From: JBCBKP01 sp038746265
Lineage (GTDB): Bacteria; Planctomycetota; Phycisphaerae; Phycisphaerales; UBA1924
Assembly (NCBI GenBank): GCA_038746265.1
Contig: JBCDKU010000074.1
Span: 1-13,496 of the forward strand
DNA length: 13,496 bases
Direction of reading: 5' to 3'
Shown here: positions 5,975-11,687 of the stretch, piece by piece
How positions within the stretch are numbered: position 1 is the first letter of the stretch
Layout of the letters: the number at the start of each line of letters is the position of its first letter
The notes under the pieces: model-generated
What the model saw: only the letters and a program-made list of their open reading frames with translations
Told to the model about the DNA's origin: nothing
The model's database searches: none
Made by a program: the position numbers and the translations under genes

Positions 5975-8607
5975 CGGCGGCCGTTCCCCGTCGCGCCGTT
6001 GTCGTTGCGGAGGATCGGCGCCGCTGGTGCTTCGCGCGGCTGCCGCGAGTTGGTCGCGAACGCACCGGTCGAGATGATGGCCTCGACGCCCGGACCGACG
6101 GTGGCACGGGCCGGCACGCTGCGTTCGAAGCGGAAGGTGATGAGATCGGCGAGTCTTGTGATGTCGGGATCGCCCGTCGAGACGGCGGTGTCGAGGAAGG
6201 GGTGGTTGACGCTGTCCACGCGGGTCGTGAGCGTCAGTGCCACCTCGGCGGTGCTGAAGGACGATCCGCTCTCAATGAGCTCGGTCTGGACGTCGAGGGC
6301 GGCCCGATCGAAGGGCGTCATCTCGTCGATCTGCTTCGAGGACGGGAGCGCCGCGAGCATAAAGATGCGTTCGGCGCTCGGAGCGCTGCGGAAGCGTTCT
6401 GCGAGGGCGTCGATGAGCACGGGCAGATCGGCGCGGGTGGCGCGGGTGTCGCCGGCCGCCTCGGCGCCGGACGCGAGACGCAGCACAACCGACGCGCTGC
6501 CCATCAGGGCGCGCCGCGCGGGTTCTCCGGTCGTGGTGCGGAGCAGGTCGGCGAGTTCTGCCGGTGTTCTGCGCGCCTCGGCGAGCGGGAGGCTTAGAGC
6601 GATCTCGGTGCGGTCGGTCAGGCCGAACGCGCCGGCGATGACGGTCTGGAGCGAGCCGATGCCGAAGCTCTGGACGATGTTCCAGCTCGAGCGTGTGAGC
6701 TGGTCGGCGTTAATGAGCGAAAGCAGCTTGTCGGGCCCCGCGTCGGGCCGGAGCTCGGCGACGATCGCTTCGCCCGAGCCCAGGCTGAGCCGGCGGTTGA
6801 GCTCGACCACGAACGCGCCGCCCGCACCGACGAGGGGGCGGGTGCCGTTGGATGTCGAGGTGACGAGCATGAGGCTGCCGATCGGGCGATCGGCACCGAT
6901 CGCGAGGCGGAGCGGCGAGACGTTGCGGAGCGTGACGCGGACGGTCGGGCTCTCGGTTCCGGCGATGGTCTCGGCGGTGCGCTCGATGCCGAGGCTCATC
7001 ATCGAGAACGGGTCTTTGTGCAGGTCGTGGATCCAGTCCGGCACGGCGCGGCTGATCTCGGCGAGGCGCTCGCCGGTCGCCGACGCGACGCGGTCAGAGC
7101 CGAGGATGTCGCGGAGGGTGTGCCGCGCCCAGGCACCAAAGATCCCGAGCGGGTCCTGGGCGGCGAGCCGGCGGCAGGAGCGGACGGCGCGTTCGTCATC
7201 GCCCACGGCCCGCGCGGCGACGGCCTCGAGCATGCGGTCGTACGGAAGGTTCTGGTCGGCGTTGTCGATGTACCGCAGTGCTTCTCGGGCACCGGCGCGG
7301 CGGAGACTGATCCAGCCCAGCGTAACCGGGGAGAGCAGCTCGTCGTTGCCCTCTCTGCGGAGGTCATCGATCTGGCGATCGAGCGCTTCGCGCTGACGGT
7401 CTGCCAGCAGGCGCATGATCATCAGGTCGGAGGTCGAGCGGATGGCTTCGGTGCGGATTGCGCGGTTCGTGCCGTCCCGCAGCAGCGCCTGGATCCGCAA
7501 GCGGTTGATTGCGGCGAGCTCGTCGAGCCCGGCGTCTACCTCTTCGGTGTTGCCGGTCTCGATCGCGGCGATCGTGCGGGTGATCTCGGTGATCGCGGGG
7601 AGGTGCAGGTCTTCGGGCTTGAGCAGCTGGTCTTCGGGGACGTCGCGCTCGATGTCGAGCTCGTATTTGAGCTGTGCGCGTTCCCTGAACTGCTCGAGGC
7701 GGAGCGCGATGTCGCTTGAGATCGCGCCCGGCCCCTGCTCGTCCCACAGCAGCGCGTAACGCTGCTGGAAGAGCTCGGCGTCGGGCTCGCCGCTCTGCAG
7801 CGTGATGATCACGAGGTCCCATGCGAGGTCGTGGTAGCGGCGGGCCTCGACCATGGCGGCCTCGGACGCGAGCAGCGTCGAGATGCGGAGGGCGGTTGTT
7901 GCATCGAGCGGGTCGGCGTAGAGCAGGCGGATCAGCAGGCGGAGCGTGCCTTCCTTGTCGCCGACCTGTTCCTCGTAGTAGGTGAGCGCGAGGAGGATCG
8001 CTTCCTTGTTGGATGGGTCGAGACGGATCGCCTCGGAAAGCCTGTTGGCGAACGCCCGTGTCTGCCCGAGCTCGCGGTTCAGCAGTGCGGCGTCGAGCGC
8101 GAGACGGCTTCTGACCGCGGGATGCAGGGAGTCGCCTCGCTCACCGAGGAGGGCGTCCAGCTTCTCGAGCCGACCACCGACGGTCTGAGTTCGGCCCAGC
8201 GACGCGGAGATGAGACGGAGCTGCGCGACGGTGTCGGAGGGATCGAGCGAGACGACGCGGCGGGTTGCGCCGATCAGTTCGTCGCGGCGTCCCGCGGACC
8301 AGGCTGCCTCGGCCCAGCGCCGGGCGAGCTCGACACTCGATGGGTCGAGATCGGACGCGAGCCCGAGGCTGATCGCGGCGATCTCGAAGTCCTCGGCGAC
8401 GGATTCTGGCGCGAGGCGCAGGTCGATCAGTGCGCTCGCCTCGGCAAAGGCGGCGGCGGTCTGCTCGATCGTCGTGAGCGGGAGCGGATCCGGGGCTGGT
8501 TGGGTCCCTGAGGCCAGGCTGGTGGCGGCGGTGAGGACCGCTACCAGGCGTAGAGCGAGGCGGTGCGGAGAGCGAAGACGGCGAGTCCGGCGAGAAGCAC
8601 AAGGCAC
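5971..8607 (-). CDS. Exported TPR-repeat protein, unknown function
   Basis: I do not recognise a named family. With a GTG start at 8607 the protein has 878 residues: an Arg-rich n-region (1-20), a hydrophobic stretch (about 18-33) ending in SLASG that looks like a signal peptide without a lipobox, then helical TPR-like repeats over about 50-500 (for example RVVSLDPSDTVAQLRLI and AIRLDPSNKEAILLALTYY). Residues about 550-625 are predicted strand-rich (TVRVTLRNVSPLRLAIG, FVVELNRRLSLGSGEAI) and could be an immunoglobulin-like domain; the rest mixes helix and strand. The frame is open back to 8805, but the sequence there is Arg/Pro/Gly-rich and lies opposite or inside the upstream gene. GTG 8607 has GGAG eight bases before it. 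It overlaps the upstream membrane gene by 67 bases and the downstream flippase-like gene by four. A periplasmic scaffold role is a guess from the repeats. Confidence 0.83.
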   Translation of the reverse strand: MPCASRRTRRLRSPHRLALRLVAVLTAATSLASGTQPAPDPLPLTTIEQTAAAFAEASALIDLRLAPESVAEDFEIAAISLGLASDLDPSSVELARRWAEAAWSAGRRDELIGATRRVVSLDPSDTVAQLRLISASLGRTQTVGGRLEKLDALLGERGDSLHPAVRSRLALDAALLNRELGQTRAFANRLSEAIRLDPSNKEAILLALTYYEEQVGDKEGTLRLLIRLLYADPLDATTALRISTLLASEAAMVEARRYHDLAWDLVIITLQSGEPDAELFQQRYALLWDEQGPGAISSDIALRLEQFRERAQLKYELDIERDVPEDQLLKPEDLHLPAITEITRTIAAIETGNTEEVDAGLDELAAINRLRIQALLRDGTNRAIRTEAIRSTSDLMIMRLLADRQREALDRQIDDLRREGNDELLSPVTLGWISLRRAGAREALRYIDNADQNLPYDRMLEAVAARAVGDDERAVRSCRRLAAQDPLGIFGAWARHTLRDILGSDRVASATGERLAEISRAVPDWIHDLHKDPFSMMSLGIERTAETIAGTESPTVRVTLRNVSPLRLAIGADRPIGSLMLVTSTSNGTRPLVGAGGAFVVELNRRLSLGSGEAIVAELRPDAGPDKLLSLINADQLTRSSWNIVQSFGIGSLQTVIAGAFGLTDRTEIALSLPLAEARRTPAELADLLRTTTGEPARRALMGSASVVLRLASGAEAAGDTRATRADLPVLIDALAERFRSAPSAERIFMLAALPSSKQIDEMTPFDRAALDVQTELIESGSSFSTAEVALTLTTRVDSVNHPFLDTAVSTGDPDITRLADLITFRFERSVPARATVGPGVEAIISTGAFATNSRQPREAPAAPILRNDNGATGNGRR

Positions 8608-8903
8608 GAGACGAGCTCCACGGCTGCGCCGACCCGGCGGCCGGCAATCGGGAAGACCCGATCGGCGACGAGTGAACAGAACACAAGCTGGGCTCCCGCG
8701 AGCAAGGTCCAGCCCAAGATCAGCATAGGGAAGCCCACGGGCGCGGTCGTCGCGGTGCCCAGAACAAGGGCGTGGATGCCGATCGCGCCGAGGGAGAGCG
8801 ACCACAGGCCACCAACGGCCGGGACAACGAAACGCAGGAGCGACACCGCAGCAATCGCGCGCGGCACGGACGGCCTCCCGTCGGTTGCCCTGCTATCGGT
8901 CAT
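8541..8903 (-). CDS. Small multi-pass membrane protein, hypothetical
   Basis: A 120-residue protein with three or four hydrophobic segments (about 18-50, possibly two helices; 56-81; 93-112), a short polar N-terminus and almost no C-terminal tail. I see no family motif. The ATG start at 8903 has no evident Shine-Dalgarno sequence. It begins 61 bases after the rho stop on the same strand and its last 67 bases overlap the start of the exported TPR gene, with that gene's GGAG site and GTG lying inside the codons for its last helix. The tight overlap and clear hydrophobic pattern in this frame support it as a real gene that works with, or at least is expressed with, the TPR protein and the flippase-like protein. 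No function is assigned. Confidence 0.75.
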   Translation of the reverse strand: MTDSRATDGRPSVPRAIAAVSLLRFVVPAVGGLWSLSLGAIGIHALVLGTATTAPVGFPMLILGWTLLAGAQLVFCSLVADRVFPIAGRRVGAAVELVSCLVLLAGLAVFALRTASLYAW

Positions 8904-8964
8904 ACCGCGCGTGCGGCTTGTGAGTTCGCGCGGGCCGTCCCGGAATCGGTGGTTCGAACGCGGC

Positions 8965-10752
8965 TTATCCCAGCGCCATGGTCATCAGGAACTCGGCGTT
9001 GGTCTTGGCCTTCTTCATCTTGCTCTTGAGCAGCTCCATGGCCTCGACGACGTTCATGTCGCTCAGGACCTTGCGGAGACGATGGGCGAGCTCGAGCTCC
9101 TTGGGATCCATGAGCAGCTCCTCGCGGCGGGTGCCGGAGGCGCCGACATCGATCGCGGGGAGCACACGCTTCTCGATGAGGCGGCGGTCGAGGTGCAGCT
9201 CGGAGTTGCCGGTGCCCTTGAACTCCTCGAAGATCACCTCGTCCATCTTGGAGCCGGTATCGACGAGCGCGGTGCCGATGATCGTGAGCGAGCCGCCCCG
9301 CTCGATCGCGCGGGCGGCGCCGAAGAACTTCTTGGGTCGTTGGAGCGCGTTGGAGTCGAGGCCGCCGGTCATGATCTTGCCGGAGTGCGGCATCTCGGTG
9401 TTGTACGCGCGGGCGAGTCGCGTGATGGAGTCGAGGAAGATGACGACGTCGTCGCCGAACTCGACCATCCGCTTGGCCTTCTCGATCACGACCTCGGCGA
9501 TCGCGACGTGGCGGCTCGACTGCTCGTCGAAGGTCGAGGCGACCACCTCGACGTCCTTGGAGGTGTTGCGGCGGAAGTCGGTGACCTCCTCGGGGCGCTC
9601 GTCCACGAGCAGGACGAAGATCTTGACATCGGGGTAGTTGGTGCTGATCGCCTGGGTCATGCGCTGCATGAGCACGGTCTTGCCCGTGCGCGGCGGCGCG
9701 ACGATCAGCGCGCGCTGGCCCTTACCGATCGGCGCGACGAGATCGACGACGCGGGTCTCGATCTTGTCGGGCGTCGTCTCGAGGACGAACCGCTCCTCGG
9801 GGTGCAGCGGGGTCAGATCCTCGAAGTTGACGAGGTCGTGGATGATCTTGGGTTCGCGGTGGTTGACCTCGTCCACGCGGAGCAGCGCGAAGTAGCGCTC
9901 GGACTCCTTGGGAGGCCTCACGGCGCCGCGGACGGACATGCCGCGGCGGAGGCCGTAGCGGCGGATGTGCGTGGGCGAGACGTAGATGTCGTCGGGACCC
10001 GGGAGGTAGCTGAGCTCGGGGCTTCGGAGGAAGCCGAACCCGTCGGACATGATCTCGAGCGTGCCCTCGCCGAACATGATGCCGAGGCGGGTAGCGCGGG
10101 TCTTCAGGATCTTGAAGATCAGCTCCTGCTTGGGCGTGTCCTTGAAGTCTTCGAGGCCTTCCTTCTCGGCCACGTCGAAGAGCTCGTCGAGGTTCATCCG
10201 CTGGAGCTCGGTGATCGTGATCTTCTCGGCTTCGTCCACCGGGCCCTTCTCGGCGGCGATCTGCTCAAGCTCGGCGGCCTCGCGTTCGAGCTCGTCGTCG
10301 GAGGGCAGGCCCTCGCCATAGCGGAAACCTCCGCCCCCACCGCCGCCGCCGTGGTGGCCGCCGCCGCCGCCGGGCGAACCCTTGCGCTTCTTGCGTTTGC
10401 GTCGGCGACCGCCGTCGCGGTTGTTGTCTCCGCCGGACTGCTGACCGGAGCTCTGGTTGTTCTGCTGCCGGTTGCCGCCGGACTGGTTCTGGTCTTGCTT
10501 CTGGTCTGCCTTGGCTTCGGGCTTCGGCTCAGTCGTCGAGTCGGCCTTGGCTTCGGTCTTCGCTGCCGGCTTGGCCTCGGGCTTGGATTCCGGCTTTAGC
10601 TCGGGCTTTGACTCCGACTTGGGCTCCGGCTGCGCGTCCGCACCCTTGGCGGCGTCGGTCAGCTCTTTCGGCGCGACCTTCTTTGTCGTGGTCTTGCGGC
10701 GGGTCTTCTTCTTCGGAGCGCCGGTGTCGGAGGTCGAGGCGGCTTTGGCCAT
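8965..10752 (-). CDS. rho: Transcription termination factor Rho with long disordered N-terminal extension
   Basis: A hexameric RNA-dependent ATPase that ends transcription. From ATG 10752 it has 595 residues, against 419 in E. coli. Residues 1-150 are low complexity: Lys/Pro/Glu repeats (41-82), a Gln/Asn/Gly stretch (84-112), a basic cluster RRRKRKKRKG (116-125) and Gly-rich 127-142. Then follow the Rho_N helical domain (about 178-220), the cold-shock-like RNA-binding domain (about 225-300) and the motor: Walker A APPRTGKT (352-359), catalytic Glu385 in VDERPEEV, Walker B VVIFLDSITR (436-445), Q-loop region SGKIMTGG and R-loop region FKGTGNSELHL. All motor motifs are intact. The start follows AGGA at nine bases. 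The frame stays open to 10971, but those 73 codons resemble non-coding leader. The gene lies downstream of coaE on the same strand. Confidence 0.97.
   Translation of the reverse strand: MAKAASTSDTGAPKKKTRRKTTTKKVAPKELTDAAKGADAQPEPKSESKPELKPESKPEAKPAAKTEAKADSTTEPKPEAKADQKQDQNQSGGNRQQNNQSSGQQSGGDNNRDGGRRRKRKKRKGSPGGGGGHHGGGGGGGGFRYGEGLPSDDELEREAAELEQIAAEKGPVDEAEKITITELQRMNLDELFDVAEKEGLEDFKDTPKQELIFKILKTRATRLGIMFGEGTLEIMSDGFGFLRSPELSYLPGPDDIYVSPTHIRRYGLRRGMSVRGAVRPPKESERYFALLRVDEVNHREPKIIHDLVNFEDLTPLHPEERFVLETTPDKIETRVVDLVAPIGKGQRALIVAPPRTGKTVLMQRMTQAISTNYPDVKIFVLLVDERPEEVTDFRRNTSKDVEVVASTFDEQSSRHVAIAEVVIEKAKRMVEFGDDVVIFLDSITRLARAYNTEMPHSGKIMTGGLDSNALQRPKKFFGAARAIERGGSLTIIGTALVDTGSKMDEVIFEEFKGTGNSELHLDRRLIEKRVLPAIDVGASGTRREELLMDPKELELAHRLRKVLSDMNVVEAMELLKSKMKKAKTNAEFLMTMALG
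10327..10380 (-). repeat. Imperfect CCG/GGC trinucleotide tract encoding Gly-rich segment of Rho
   Basis: Near-continuous CCG-like triplets on the plus strand encode the Gly-rich segment at Rho residues 125-142, broken only by two His codons (seen as tgg tgg on the plus strand). Such tracts can gain or lose triplets by slippage, so the length may differ between strains. Confidence 0.7.
10507..10632 (-). repeat. Lys/Pro/Glu repeat segment inside rho
   Basis: This part of rho (residues 41-82) encodes degenerate tandem units of the kind KPESKPE and AKTEAKAD. In DNA it shows as recurring short blocks such as ggcttcggg and ggcttgg on the plus strand. It lies in the predicted disordered extension and is not a mobile or structural DNA repeat. 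Confidence 0.7.
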
Positions 10753-10974
10753 CGCAGAGATTCCTGTCAGGGGTGGTCGCGAGTGCGATTCCGGGTATGC
10801 CGTGATGAGGGCGGGCACCGGGATCGGATGGATCACGGAAAGAGCATGCCGAGCGACCCGCGCCTTTGGGAGAGGACCTCTCCTCTTCCGCTGCTCTGAT
10901 TCGACGGGGTTGATCGACGGGAGCGTGTGACGCCGCGGGCACGATGCCGAGCGGCACAACCGTCCAACCACAGT
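10753..10974 (-). promoter_or_regulatory. Leader/intergenic region between coaE and rho
   Basis: A stretch of 222 bases between the coaE stop and the rho start, by far the longest non-coding stretch in the window. It could hold a rho promoter, a long 5' leader, or both. I see a perfect 15-base palindrome (GGAGAGGACCTCTCC, 10869-10883, able to fold into a small hairpin), a direct repeat of tcgacggg (10901-10920 region) and AGGA before the rho start. A TAGACT hexamer beside the coaE stop could be a -10 box but has no convincing -35 partner. E. coli rho is controlled by attenuation in its leader, so a similar role here is possible but not shown. There is no U-tract that would make the palindrome a standard terminator. 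Confidence 0.35.
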
Positions 10975-11613
10975 CTAGCCGTTTGCCGATGGCCGGGTGA
11001 GCAGTTCCTGGAGGATCCGGGCGACCTGCTCGCAGAGGGCTTCTTCTGTTCCATCGTTCGAGACGATGTGGCTCGATCGGCGGCGTTTCTCGTCCACCGG
11101 GATCTGGGCCGCCTCGCGGCGGTCGAGCTCGGCCTCCGACCAGCCGCGGTTGGCCGAGACGCGGGCGAGCCGCTGCTCGCGGGGACAGTCCACGAAGACG
11201 ACGGCGTCGCACTCGCCGTCGATGCCGGCCTCGAAGAGCAGCGGCGCATCGACGATCACGGCGGGGAGGCCCTCCTCGGTCGCGCGGGCGATGGCCACGG
11301 CGCGGGCCTCGTGGACCAGCGGGTGGATCAGGGCTTCGAGGCGTTCACGCTGCTCCGGGTCGGCGAAGACGATGCCGGCCACGGCTTTGCGATCGACGGC
11401 GCCCGCCTCGTCGAGCACCGCGGCCCCCCACCACTCGACAAGTGTTTCCTTGACATCGGGGCGGGTCAGGGCGGCCTTGGCTTCGGTGTCGGAGTCGCTG
11501 ATGAGGCAGCCCTCGCGCTCGAAGCAGCGGGCGGCAGCGCTCTTGCCGCTGCCGATGCCGCCGGCGATGCCGATCACGAGCGGTCGGGAGACGTTGGTGT
11601 CGCGTGCGGGCAT
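10975..11613 (-). CDS. coaE: Dephospho-CoA kinase
   Basis: A 212-residue cytoplasmic P-loop kinase that phosphorylates the 3'-hydroxyl of dephospho-CoA, the last step of coenzyme A synthesis. The Walker A motif GGIGSGKS is at residues 18-25, followed by the ISDSD segment (38-42) that holds the acidic residue expected near the active site. Further on are the LIHPLVHE block, the VIVDAPLLFEAG core strand, the CPREQRLARVSANRGWSEAE lid region and a C-terminal IVSNDGTEEAL block; all are typical of CoaE, and the length is normal (about 200 residues). The ATG at 11613 leaves ten residues before the core and has only a weak GAGAAG upstream. It is divergent from the Ser/Thr kinase gene across 74 bases and sits directly upstream of rho on the same strand, 222 bases away. 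Confidence 0.95.
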   Translation of the reverse strand: MPARDTNVSRPLVIGIAGGIGSGKSAAARCFEREGCLISDSDTEAKAALTRPDVKETLVEWWGAAVLDEAGAVDRKAVAGIVFADPEQRERLEALIHPLVHEARAVAIARATEEGLPAVIVDAPLLFEAGIDGECDAVVFVDCPREQRLARVSANRGWSEAELDRREAAQIPVDEKRRRSSHIVSNDGTEEALCEQVARILQELLTRPSANG

Positions 11614-11687
11614 GATTGGGCTGCTTCTCGGCGGGCTCTCGCTCGTTCGCGGGGGTGCTTGCGGGGTCTGTAGGATAGATCGAGCGG
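11614..11687. promoter_or_regulatory. Divergent control region between coaE and the Ser/Thr kinase gene
   Basis: The 74 bases between two divergent starts must carry the promoter of at least one of them. The block taggatagat (11671-11680) is the only AT-richer spot. It reads TATCCT on the minus strand, a 4-of-6 match to a -10 box that would give coaE a leader of about 55 bases. On the plus strand AGGA (11672-11675) lies 12 bases before the kinase ATG and could be a distant ribosome-binding site. No good -35 box is evident for either direction. Confidence 0.25.

Noticed and set aside
8608..8805. A 66-codon upstream extension of the exported TPR frame.
   Set aside because: It would bury the signal peptide and runs out of frame through the small membrane gene; GTG 8607 has a better ribosome-binding site.
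8904..8964. Possible terminator between rho and the small membrane gene.
   Set aside because: Only four- to five-base pairings and no U-tract; nothing better than background.
8563..10599. A 678-codon open frame on the plus strand opposite rho and parts of its downstream genes.
   Set aside because: It is antisense to intact rho with all its motifs, and its Leu/Gly/Asp/Val-rich translation is what a GC-rich gene gives on the opposite strand.
10869..10883. The palindrome in the rho leader as an intrinsic terminator of coaE.
   Set aside because: Its loop is at most a few bases and no run of T follows on the minus strand, so I keep it only as a possible regulatory site.
10753..10971. A 73-codon N-terminal extension of the rho frame.
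   Set aside because: The ATG at 10752 has AGGA at good spacing, and the added residues are Arg/Pro/Ser-rich like translated leader rather than Rho.
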